Source of the DNA: an uncultured Bacteroidales bacterium
GTDB lineage: Bacteria > Bacteroidota > Bacteroidia > Bacteroidales > UBA932
NCBI GenBank assembly: GCA_900316675.1
Contig: ONDR01000021.1
Location: 616-34,820 of the forward strand
DNA length: 34,205 bases
Reading direction: 5' to 3'
Below are positions 8,388-16,263 of this stretch, one piece after another. Made by a program: the position numbers and the translations under genes. The notes under the pieces are model-generated. The model was not told where the DNA came from, ran no database searches, and was given only the letters and a program-made list of their open reading frames with translations. Numbering within the stretch: position 1 is the first letter of the stretch; each line of letters starts with the position of its first letter.

Positions 8388-8933
8388 TCATTTAAGTTTG
8401 GGAGAGAATTCACAACCACAGTAGTTTTGGTTGTAAAAGTTCTGCTCCTTAATAATCTCACTTCGGCGCTGCTGCAGGCCACCCTTGCGCCAGTTGCGGG
8501 GCCACCACTGGACACCGGGGAAAAGGCCGCAGGCAAAGGTGCCGGCGGCATCAACTTGCTCCAGGTCTTTCCAGCGGGACGAAGCCAGGCTGGTGGCCAG
8601 GGTGTCCATGCCGTGAGCGGCGGCGTACTTGGCGGCGCGCTCAAGGCGGAAGCGGAAGCAGCGCATACAGCGCTCCCCGCGCTCCGGCTCGTGCTCGAAG
8701 CCGCGCACGGCCTCACGCCAGGCAGCATGGTCGTAGTCGTCCTCTATTACTTCTATGCCGAACTTTTCACAATATCTCCTGCATTCCGCCAGGCGAAGGT
8801 CGTATTCTTCGCGGGGGACAATGTTAGAGTTGGAGAAGAACACTACCGGTTTTACTCCCTCTTTGTCCAAAGCCTCTATTATGGCCCCGCTGCATGGCGC
8901 GCAGCAAACATGTAAAAGCAACTTTTCCATCAT
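8388..8933 (-). CDS. queH: Epoxyqueuosine reductase QueH
   Basis: The 181-residue cytoplasmic protein shows all the QueH (formerly DUF208) motifs: LLLHVCCAPC near the N-terminus (Cys10, Cys11, Cys14), GERCMRCFRFRL (Cys89, Cys92) and the C-terminal YNQNYCGCEFS (Cys172, Cys174). QueH reduces epoxyqueuosine to queuosine in tRNA, the last step of Q34 synthesis, using iron-sulfur chemistry and replacing QueG. A few internal copies of ATG are possible starts (MM); the first is used. It is embedded in the operon between the glucanotransferase (six bases upstream) and the GH92 gene (three bases downstream), an odd setting for a tRNA-modification gene that most likely reflects transcriptional convenience. 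Confidence 0.95.
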   Translation of the reverse strand: MMEKLLLHVCCAPCSGAIIEALDKEGVKPVVFFSNSNIVPREEYDLRLAECRRYCEKFGIEVIEDDYDHAAWREAVRGFEHEPERGERCMRCFRFRLERAAKYAAAHGMDTLATSLASSRWKDLEQVDAAGTFACGLFPGVQWWPRNWRKGGLQQRRSEIIKEQNFYNQNYCGCEFSPKLK

Positions 8934-8939
8934 ATAACT

Positions 8940-11507
8940 TTAACGGCCGGCGGCGTGTATCATGTCGCGAAGCTTGATGGTGAAACCGCGGTCTTCCAGG
9001 AGTTCTTCCAGGCTAATATGCATGCGGTAACGCCAGTAGAATCGCGGGATGGCCGGCACGTTGATACGTTCGTCTGCGGGGTCACCGGGATAACGCATAA
9101 ATTCGTCTATTGCCAGATAATCCTGCAGGGGCAGTATACAAAGCATCGCCGGGGAATCCAGATGGGCCTTCACTATCATCTCTGCCACCCAAGGCTCGCA
9201 GAACCAAGGCATGTCGTCGCCCCTGTGCAGCATGTTGTGCCAATAGTGGGCGGTGACTTCGCGGTCCTCTTCCCACCATGCACGGATATTGGAAGTATCG
9301 TGGGTTCCGGTTGCGCAAACGCAGCGGTAGGGATAATTGGCAGGGTTGCCGAATTCTTCCGTGACGCTCTTAGGCATGCGCTGGATTTCAAGCGACAGGA
9401 TGCCAAGCTCGCGCATAACATCCGGAACGCAGTCCGGAATCATGCCCAAGTCCTCTCCGCAGGTAAGCATACCGGTAGAAGACAGGATGGAAGGCAGCTT
9501 GAACATAGCTGAGTCACGCCAGAAGTCGTTGTGGCGACGGTAGAAGAAGTCGTCGTGCAGCTGCGTGAATGCGGCTTTCTGGCCGTCGTCCAGGCAGCGG
9601 AAGGCGTAAGAACTCTGGCCGGAGATCCTGGGGTGCCAATAGCCCTTTTTACGGGGATCCTCAATAAAGAGAACATCGTCCAGAAGGGCAAGAAGGCCGT
9701 CGCGCAGGGCCTCGTCCTTAACATGCTCTACTACCTTGCGCTGGGTTGCAACCTCGGGGGCAAGGCTACCGTCCTTAATGTATTTCTGACGGACTTCGTC
9801 GGCGCGGACGCCAAAAATCTCGTTCAATATCCAGTCGTACAGCAAAGGCTTGGTGTACATGCCGCCAGCAAGGTTGAAGCCACGGGCAGCCAGCTCTTCT
9901 TCTGAATACGGCAGGGCCGGATTAAAGTGGCCCAGAAGGCCGTGTACTGCATCCATCGGAATCTCCCAAATGCGGAAGAAACCAAGTATATGGTCAATGC
10001 GGAAGGCATCGAAGTATTCGCTCATCTTGCGCATGCGAGCCTTCCACCAGGCAAAGCCGTCCTCTGACATCTTCTCCCAGTTGTAAGTAGGGAAGCCCCA
10101 GTTCTGACCAAGGGTAGAGAAGGCATCCGGCGGTGCACCGGCCTGACTGTCAAGATGATAGAGCTGCGGATAAACCCATGCGTCAACGCTGGTGCGGCTG
10201 ATGCCGATGGGCAGGTCGCCCTTAAGGGCAACTCCCTTTGAGTGGGCGTAAGCCACAACTTCTTTAAGCTGCTTGTCCAGATGATACTGTACAAAGCAGT
10301 GGTAATCTACGTCTTCTTTATGCTCTTCTGCCCACTTGGCTACGGCCTCGGGTTTGTATTTTGCCATCTTTCCCCACTTGCTGAAGTCCGGGGTATGATG
10401 CTCGTCTCTAAGGCAGCAGAAAACTGCATAAGGCTCCAGCCACTCCTTGTTTGCGGCAAAGAACTTCTTGTAGTCTGCGCTGGCCAGAACCTTTTTGCCG
10501 GCTGCTGAAGCATAAACCTTCCTTAGCAGGCGGGTCTTTTCTGTATTGACCTTTTCGTAGTTTATCTTAGGCAGGGCGTTAAGCTCTTCTCTCATAGCCT
10601 CAAAGGCCTTGTCAACCTTTACGCCGGCGGCCGGCAGGTTGATGAACTGCGGATGCAGGGCGAAGGTTGTATTGGCATTGTAAGGATAAGAGTCCTGCCA
10701 GGTATGGGTCATTGTAGTGTCGTTGATGGGCAGAAGCTGAATCACATTCTGGCCTGTTGCAGCAGCCCAGTCCACCATCAGCTTAAGGTCAAGGAATTCA
10801 CCTACGCCGAAGCCTTCTTTGCTTCGCAGGGAGAATACCGGAACAGCAACGCCCGCACCACGCCAGCCGGGACGCCTGAAGACAGGGTCGGCCTCGTTGA
10901 TAAGGATATGGTCACCCTTCTTTGCATTGCCGTCGTAATGCCTGTTGGGGCCGGCTTCCCAAAGCAGCGGAACATAAGGATCGTCGCTGATAATCAGGAA
11001 TTTATATTCAAAAGAACCCTCTGCATTAATGCTGATTCGCCAAATAGGGAAGTCAGAAGCGTCCAGCAGCAGCGGACGGCCCCAGCCGCAGAAGTCTCCG
11101 GATACGCCAAGACGGTCTCCCGGGCGCAGGGTGGGAGCGCAAATCTGCAGGGTCAGGTTGCCCTTTGTCTCTGCTTTTTCGCATTCACCTCTTTTAAAGA
11201 TAACGTCTTTAAAGAAGGCCGATTTGAACGGGGCGTCCTCTGACACATCGTTCCATTTGTCTTTGATTATGAGATCTTTAAGGGTTTTTGCAACCTTGTA
11301 TGTGTGCGATGCTGCCTCGTGGCGGATTGTCTTGCCGTCGGCATCCTTAAGTTCGAAGCGATAGCTGCCTTCTGCCGGCATTTTGTCTAATTCTATGCTC
11401 CATCGGCCGTCATCGTGCCCGGTCATGGGCAGGGCCTCGGCGCCCAAAAGAAGGAACATCTGCTGTCCCCACTGAGCCTTGTAGTTTAGTGAAATACTTA
11501 TGTGCAT
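8940..11507 (-). CDS. malQ: DPE2-like 4-alpha-glucanotransferase (GH77) with N-terminal CBM20-type modules
   Basis: The 855-residue cytoplasmic enzyme has no signal peptide. Two N-terminal starch-binding (CBM20-like) modules occupy about 1-95 and 115-205 (second one with RLGVSGDFCGWGRP). The GH77 amylomaltase domain follows from about 220 (VFSLRSKEGFGVGEFLDLK). Catalytic residues are visible: the nucleophile Asp505 in FRIDHILGFFRIWEIP, the acid/base Glu685 in TCGEDLGMIPDC and Asp737 in GTHDTSNIRAWW. An inserted stretch interrupts the barrel, so the layout is that of plant DPE2 and its bacterial relatives, which move glucosyl units from maltose to polysaccharide, rather than the short E. coli MalQ. 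It should process maltose and maltodextrins delivered by the starch system encoded from 19205 on. The gene lies 16 bases after the MFS gene and six before queH. Confidence 0.93.
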   Translation of the reverse strand: MHISISLNYKAQWGQQMFLLLGAEALPMTGHDDGRWSIELDKMPAEGSYRFELKDADGKTIRHEAASHTYKVAKTLKDLIIKDKWNDVSEDAPFKSAFFKDVIFKRGECEKAETKGNLTLQICAPTLRPGDRLGVSGDFCGWGRPLLLDASDFPIWRISINAEGSFEYKFLIISDDPYVPLLWEAGPNRHYDGNAKKGDHILINEADPVFRRPGWRGAGVAVPVFSLRSKEGFGVGEFLDLKLMVDWAAATGQNVIQLLPINDTTMTHTWQDSYPYNANTTFALHPQFINLPAAGVKVDKAFEAMREELNALPKINYEKVNTEKTRLLRKVYASAAGKKVLASADYKKFFAANKEWLEPYAVFCCLRDEHHTPDFSKWGKMAKYKPEAVAKWAEEHKEDVDYHCFVQYHLDKQLKEVVAYAHSKGVALKGDLPIGISRTSVDAWVYPQLYHLDSQAGAPPDAFSTLGQNWGFPTYNWEKMSEDGFAWWKARMRKMSEYFDAFRIDHILGFFRIWEIPMDAVHGLLGHFNPALPYSEEELAARGFNLAGGMYTKPLLYDWILNEIFGVRADEVRQKYIKDGSLAPEVATQRKVVEHVKDEALRDGLLALLDDVLFIEDPRKKGYWHPRISGQSSYAFRCLDDGQKAAFTQLHDDFFYRRHNDFWRDSAMFKLPSILSSTGMLTCGEDLGMIPDCVPDVMRELGILSLEIQRMPKSVTEEFGNPANYPYRCVCATGTHDTSNIRAWWEEDREVTAHYWHNMLHRGDDMPWFCEPWVAEMIVKAHLDSPAMLCILPLQDYLAIDEFMRYPGDPADERINVPAIPRFYWRYRMHISLEELLEDRGFTIKLRDMIHAAGR

Positions 11508-11523
11508 ATCTTATAAATAATTA

Positions 11524-12891
11524 TTATTCAATTACTTTCTTTTGCATCCTCTTCCAAGCCAAAACAGGCAGCAGGAAGGAAAGCAGGCAGGCGCCCACCC
11601 AGAATAGGGCGGTGGCGGTAAAGTCGTAACTGCCGCCTTTGCTGCCGCCCTGGATAAGGAAGCCGCTCACTACGCTCTGGATACCCGCAGCTATGTAACT
11701 GAAGATACCCACAATGCCCAGTGCAGTGCCCGTAGCCTTGCGGGGCACTATATCCAGCGCCATCAGACCGGCAACGATGCAGAAAACAATACCAATGGCA
11801 AGGCTGAACAAAGATACGTAAACAATGTTCATAAGGTAGCTGCCACCGGTAAAGAGGAAGAGCGACAGTGCCACAAGGCACAGTATGCCGGACAGTATAA
11901 CCGGAATGATTCTGCCACCCTTGAACAGTCGGTCCGATATCCATCCGGCCAGCAGGGTGCCGGCAATGCCGAAGGCCTCTGAAAACGAAATGATCTGCGG
12001 CGCCTGGATGTCAGAAAAACCTTTACCCTCTTCAAGGTAAAGTATGCCCCAGTCGCTGATGGCATATTGAGTTATGTAAACGAAGGCGCTGGAAAGGGCT
12101 ATAACCCATATTCCGGGGTTCTTGAAAACATATTTCTGCAGCTCTTTGATAGGCATCTTGTCCGTCTTGGACAGCTTGTCTCCGGTGACTTCCTGAATGG
12201 ACGGAAGCCCCTGGCTTTCAGGAGTATCCTTCACAAAGGAGAGAATGACGACAAAGCCGGCGAAGCCTGCCAGCGATGCCAGAATGAAGCCGTACTGCCA
12301 GCCTAGCCAGCTGACGATGAAGCCTATCATAATGAAGGAAACCGTCTTTCCAAGGTATGGAGTTGCGCTGAATATGCTGTAATATGTGCCTCTCTGCTTA
12401 AGCGAGAACCATCTTGACAGGCTGATGACTCCAGGGGGCGCGCCCATCGACTGAGCCCATCCGTTCGCGCCCCAAAGCACGGTGAACAGAACCAGCAGCA
12501 CCACTCCTCCGGCCAGTGAAACGGCCGGCTGCACCAGTCCCAAAATTCCCATCAGCAGGTTTAGCACCGCCGAAATGCCAAGCCCCGCGGCCATGAAGCG
12601 CTTAATGTTGCAGTAGTCGCAGATTATGCCGTTGAAGAACTTGCCGAAGGCATAGACAATCAGGAAGGAAGAGCCTATGATGCCCAGCTCCCCGGCGGTA
12701 AAGATGCCGTCATCGATGAGCGGTTTCTTGACAACGCTCATTGCCAGGCGACAGACATAGAAGATGCTGTACGCTACGGTTACGCCCCAGAAAGTGCTGT
12801 TTCTCAGGTGCTTATAAGTTGCATCAACGTCCCCGGCCGGCACCTTTTCAGCTGCAGGCTTTGAGACTCTGAAGTAACTGTATAATCCCAT
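11524..12891 (-). CDS. MFS transporter of the organophosphate:phosphate antiporter (GlpT/UhpT-like) family
   Basis: The 455-residue protein has about twelve hydrophobic segments and the OPA-family opening YSIFYVCRLAMSVVKKPL, which corresponds to the conserved tyrosine/arginine-containing first helix of GlpT and UhpT. The segment WGANGWAQSMGAPPGVISLSRWF is also typical, matching the family's GxxQGxGWPP-type motif. Members exchange a phosphorylated compound (glycerol-3-phosphate, hexose-phosphate, phosphoglycerate) for phosphate across the inner membrane; the substrate here is unknown. The gene has a well-formed promoter of its own ending 18 bases upstream and is followed at 16 bases by the glucanotransferase, suggesting that the downstream four genes can be expressed apart from the sensor genes. 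Confidence 0.88.
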   Translation of the reverse strand: MGLYSYFRVSKPAAEKVPAGDVDATYKHLRNSTFWGVTVAYSIFYVCRLAMSVVKKPLIDDGIFTAGELGIIGSSFLIVYAFGKFFNGIICDYCNIKRFMAAGLGISAVLNLLMGILGLVQPAVSLAGGVVLLVLFTVLWGANGWAQSMGAPPGVISLSRWFSLKQRGTYYSIFSATPYLGKTVSFIMIGFIVSWLGWQYGFILASLAGFAGFVVILSFVKDTPESQGLPSIQEVTGDKLSKTDKMPIKELQKYVFKNPGIWVIALSSAFVYITQYAISDWGILYLEEGKGFSDIQAPQIISFSEAFGIAGTLLAGWISDRLFKGGRIIPVILSGILCLVALSLFLFTGGSYLMNIVYVSLFSLAIGIVFCIVAGLMALDIVPRKATGTALGIVGIFSYIAAGIQSVVSGFLIQGGSKGGSYDFTATALFWVGACLLSFLLPVLAWKRMQKKVIE

Positions 12892-12909
12892 CTTCTTAAA
12901 CTTGTCCTA

Positions 12910-12941
12910 CAAATTTAAGAAAGTGTTTTGAAAAGGTCAAG
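12910..12941 (-). promoter_or_regulatory. Internal Bacteroidota promoter ahead of the OPA transporter
   Basis: On the minus strand CTTG (12941-12938) is followed after exactly 20 bases by TAAATTTG (12917-12910), a near-perfect -33/-7 pair. It begins inside the last codons of the NhaC gene and predicts a start site about 12 bases before the ATG at 12891. An 8-bp inverted repeat TTCTTAAA/TTTAAGAA (12893-12900 and 12914-12921) overlaps the -7 box and start site and could be an operator or just an AT-rich palindrome. Confidence 0.65.
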
Positions 12942-14277
12942 CCTTTTTGCCGCTGAAGAACACAATAGCGGCGCAGGCGCAAATAAAAAGCAAGTAAGGA
13001 TAAAACAGGTATCTTATTATGGATATCGTTCCCACTCCTGCAAGCGCCGATGCCATAAGAAGTTGGGCGCCATAGGGCAGGATGCCCTGCACGATGCAGG
13101 AGAAGGTGTCCAGTATGCTGGCCGTCCTGCGCGGACGCAGGCCGTATTTTTCTGTTACATTCTTTGCGATACCGCCGGTAGATATAATGGCGATGGTATT
13201 GTTTGCCGTGCAAACGTTGGCAAGGCCAACCAGCGCGCCGATGGCAAACTGCGCCCCCCTGCGGCCCTTGATCCTGGCTGTCAGGCGCTCTACGGCAAAG
13301 TCGATTCCTCCGTTATACCGGATCATCTCCATTACGCCGCCGGCGAGCATCGTCACAATAATCAAATCGCCCATAGAGGCCACTCCGTTGCCGATTGATA
13401 CCAGATAATCTACCCAACCGAAGTCTCCGCATACAAAGCCTATCACGCCGTTAATGATAATGCCGGCAAAGAGCACTACCATCACATTTATGCCGCTCAC
13501 CGCCATTACAATCACGGCAAGATAGGGCACCACCTTGACTATATCCACGCTGCCGGACTGCACTGCCACGGCCTCGGAGCCCATCAGCACATAAATGGCG
13601 CAGGCAATGAGGGCGGCCGGAAGGGCAATGGAGAAGTTGGCCTTGAATTTTTCTGACATGCTGCAGCCCTGGGTTCGGGTTGCTGCAATGGTGGTATCGG
13701 ATATGAAGGAAAGGTTGTCGCCAAAAAAGGCTCCGCCTGTAATTGCTGCTGCCAGAAGGGAGATTTCCAAACCGGAAGATTCTGCCAGTCCGGAGGCGAT
13801 TGGCATTAGCGCGGCGATGGTTCCGACACTGGTTCCGACAGCCATTGAAACAAGGCACGCGGCAACGAACATTCCTGCCAGCAGCAGGCTCCCGGGCATG
13901 ATGGAAGTGGTAAGGTTCACCGTAGCGTCAATGGCCCCGATCTGCTTGGCAGTGCTTGCAAAAGCCCCGGCCAAAACAAAGATCCAGATCATCAGGAGCA
14001 CGTTTTTGTTGCCGGCTCCCTCAGAGAAAGTGGCGACGCGGCGCTCCAGGCTGCCGCCGCCGTGGCTGATGCTTATCGCGTATATCGCGGCGATGATGAA
14101 TGCAGAAACCACCGGGACTTTGTAAAAGTCTCCTGCAACGATGGAAGACACCAGGTAAACGGCAAGAAAAACAGCCAGCGGGCTAAGCGCCATCCAGTTG
14201 TTGTGCGGACGCAGGCTATGCGGCCTGGGCAGGGCCCTGGCCACATCCTTAATGTATCTTAGCGGAGTAATTCCCAT
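12937..14277 (-). CDS. nhaC: NhaC-family Na+/H+ antiporter-like membrane protein
   Basis: The 446-residue protein has ten to eleven hydrophobic segments and NhaC-family motifs: MAVGTSVGTIAALMPIASGLA, GGAFFGDNLSFISDTTIAATRTQGC and, near the C-terminus, VCTANNTIAIISTGGIAKNV. Characterised members exchange protons for sodium; some relatives exchange malate/lactate or other anions, so the substrate is only probable. The first start (MGITPLRYIKD) is kept because it lies six bases after the preceding gene; an internal Met29 would also fit a membrane start. The position between the LytS/LytTR genes with their membrane partner and the OPA transporter suggests a response to ion or membrane stress, which is inference. 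Confidence 0.85.
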   Translation of the reverse strand: MGITPLRYIKDVARALPRPHSLRPHNNWMALSPLAVFLAVYLVSSIVAGDFYKVPVVSAFIIAAIYAISISHGGGSLERRVATFSEGAGNKNVLLMIWIFVLAGAFASTAKQIGAIDATVNLTTSIMPGSLLLAGMFVAACLVSMAVGTSVGTIAALMPIASGLAESSGLEISLLAAAITGGAFFGDNLSFISDTTIAATRTQGCSMSEKFKANFSIALPAALIACAIYVLMGSEAVAVQSGSVDIVKVVPYLAVIVMAVSGINVMVVLFAGIIINGVIGFVCGDFGWVDYLVSIGNGVASMGDLIIVTMLAGGVMEMIRYNGGIDFAVERLTARIKGRRGAQFAIGALVGLANVCTANNTIAIISTGGIAKNVTEKYGLRPRRTASILDTFSCIVQGILPYGAQLLMASALAGVGTISIIRYLFYPYLLFICACAAIVFFSGKKA

Positions 14278-14283
14278 AGTTTA

Positions 14284-15459
14284 TTACTTCATGGAAAGGG
14301 AATTGAAGAGGGCTTCGCTGGCGGGCAGGCTCTCCGGATCCCCGGCTATAGCCATGGAAGATACCAGATACTTATCTATGATAACGATATGGTATAGGCC
14401 ATAGAAGGCATCCCCGTCTTTTTTGCCGCTGAATGTCGCCTTGTAAACATCTAGGTCACCGATAGTTTCCATATGCGGCTTTTCACATTCGAAGTCTTCT
14501 GCTTTCAGCTGAGTCCGAAGGGCGTTGACGGCGGGATTAATCATGGATTCAAATATCACGATCTTGTCTTTTTTGCTAAGGGCAGAGAAAAGGCTCTGGG
14601 TCAGTATGGTTAATCCTATGGTATCTCCGGTGGTGTTGAGCACTTTGATGACGCTGGTACCGGTCATCTTGTCTTTTGTCTGACCATCTACGATATAGCC
14701 CTCCGGCAGGTCCCAGTGCAGTTTGTCAAAGGTAAAGCCGGACTCACTGTATTCTATGGTTTCATCTGTTGCCGATGCTTCAAAAGTGGGAAGCTTGGAC
14801 ATGGATTTGGTGACAAAGGTCAGCGCAACAATCAGACAGCATGCAGCAATTACCACCCACTTGAAAATCCTGTCTATGATGTTTCTGTCGTAATTACCGT
14901 TTGCCTTAATGAATAAGTTGCAGACTGCCAGGTATTTAACTATAGCAGAAGGCACAAAGAGGCAAACCATCAGCTGGGGCTCTATGTAGAAACTTACATC
15001 AAAGTGGGACATCTTGATGGCCATATAGACAATGGGGACAAGTGCAAGAATGTCCAAAAGCAGGCCAAGAAGAAGCTGTGCTCCAAGGCATTTCCCCTTA
15101 TCTGCGTACATCAAAACTATGGTGAACCACAGTATTGAAAGCAGTAACAGCGCCATGGCCAGGAAGTAGAACCTCAAAGACCCAAATAAGTTAATAGTAT
15201 CGGTAGGGGGGCTTACAATGCCAATCAGGAACAGCGATGCGCATCCTATTACTACCGAGGTTATGCCGGCAATCCTGGTATGCAAAGACCACTCTTTGTT
15301 CTTTATCAAAAGGAAAATAAGGAACAGTCCTACGGCGGTCTGCCCAAGTATGTTAGGCAGGCTCACCTGCATCGTTAACAGGGCCGTTACAAAAAGGCCG
15401 AAGCCCAGAACAGCAGTGACAATAGGGACCCACTGCGGTAATGCTTTAGTTCTCTCCAT
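14284..15459 (-). CDS. Polytopic membrane protein of unknown function with C-terminal extracytoplasmic domain
   Basis: The 391-residue protein has about seven hydrophobic segments in its first 218 residues (around 12-30, 36-52, 62-82, 92-115, 124-147, 155-183 and 199-218). A soluble domain of about 170 residues follows, with patterns such as FTFDKLHWDLPEGYIVDGQ and MAIAGDPESLPASEALFNSLSMK. I recognise no family. With seven helices the soluble part would lie on the opposite side of the membrane from the N-terminus, probably outside. It sits 20 bases after the LytTR regulator and six before nhaC, so it belongs with the two-component system by transcription and is a candidate accessory sensor or effector for it. 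Confidence 0.75.
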   Translation of the reverse strand: MERTKALPQWVPIVTAVLGFGLFVTALLTMQVSLPNILGQTAVGLFLIFLLIKNKEWSLHTRIAGITSVVIGCASLFLIGIVSPPTDTINLFGSLRFYFLAMALLLLSILWFTIVLMYADKGKCLGAQLLLGLLLDILALVPIVYMAIKMSHFDVSFYIEPQLMVCLFVPSAIVKYLAVCNLFIKANGNYDRNIIDRIFKWVVIAACCLIVALTFVTKSMSKLPTFEASATDETIEYSESGFTFDKLHWDLPEGYIVDGQTKDKMTGTSVIKVLNTTGDTIGLTILTQSLFSALSKKDKIVIFESMINPAVNALRTQLKAEDFECEKPHMETIGDLDVYKATFSGKKDGDAFYGLYHIVIIDKYLVSSMAIAGDPESLPASEALFNSLSMK

Positions 15460-15479
15460 ATATAATTTTTCTTTTTTAT

Positions 15480-16262
15480 CTATTCAGAAATCCATGCCAG
15501 GAACTCGTCTGTCCTGGAACGGGCAACTTCGGGCTGGGGGAGTGCCTTGCCGGAAACCCCGGCCAACTCTATGCGCAGGCGGCCGCCAAACAGCTTGGTA
15601 AGGCTTCCCACAGCGCTGCGGGCCACAATGCATCCGCGTGAAATCTTAAAGAAATTACGCGGGTCAAGTTTGGCCGCAATGCTGTCAAGAGACTCGTCCA
15701 TCATGTATTTCTCACCCTTGAAGGTGACAAGGTGGTTAAGCTTGTCTTCTGAGTAAATGCAGGCAATGTCCGTGCATGAAAGCGGCACAAGATGGTCCCC
15801 AAACTGTACCAGCAGGTGCTCTTTGAAGGCCGGTCTGGCCGGGCCGCTGAAGGCGGCTCCCTGCAGTGTGGCCACCAGTTTGTCTATATCCAGAGGCTTC
15901 TCCTGTATGCGGCTCTTGCACCGCTCCACAGCCCTTTGCAGGGCTACGGGGTCTATAGGTTTAAGAAGATAATCTACGGAATTCACCTCAAAGGCCTTCA
16001 CTGCGTAGTTGTCGTAAGCTGTTGTCATTATGACCGGCGCCGTAACGTCCGTCTGGCGGAAGATTTCAAAGCATTTTCCGTCGGACAGTTCTACGTCCAT
16101 GAAAATTACATCAGGCTTGTTCTGGGGTTCCTGCAGCCATGCTACGGCAGAAGCGACGCTTTTTGCCGTGCCGGCCACAACGGTGTCCGGGAACAGTTCT
16201 GCAAGTGTACGTGCAAGGGTTTCCTGAGCCATGGGCTCATCTTCTATAATAAATACTTTCAT
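15480..16262 (-). CDS. LytTR-family response regulator
   Basis: The 260-residue protein has a receiver domain (1-120) with the acidic pocket IIEDE, the phospho-acceptor Asp56 in VIFMDVELSDG, and the conserved Thr/Ser and Lys in MTTAYDNYAVKAFEVNSVDYLLKPI. A LytTR DNA-binding domain (about 150-258) has the typical SEDKLNHLVTFKGEKYMMDESLDSIAAKLDPRNFFKISRGCIV layout, here split for brevity by its first and last parts. Regulators of this class bind direct repeats upstream of target genes. It lies one base downstream of the LytS-type kinase and pairs with it. Targets likely include its own operon, but no repeat pair could be assigned to it with confidence. Confidence 0.93.
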   Translation of the reverse strand: MKVFIIEDEPMAQETLARTLAELFPDTVVAGTAKSVASAVAWLQEPQNKPDVIFMDVELSDGKCFEIFRQTDVTAPVIMTTAYDNYAVKAFEVNSVDYLLKPIDPVALQRAVERCKSRIQEKPLDIDKLVATLQGAAFSGPARPAFKEHLLVQFGDHLVPLSCTDIACIYSEDKLNHLVTFKGEKYMMDESLDSIAAKLDPRNFFKISRGCIVARSAVGSLTKLFGGRLRIELAGVSGKALPQPEVARSRTDEFLAWISE

Positions 16263-16263
16263 G

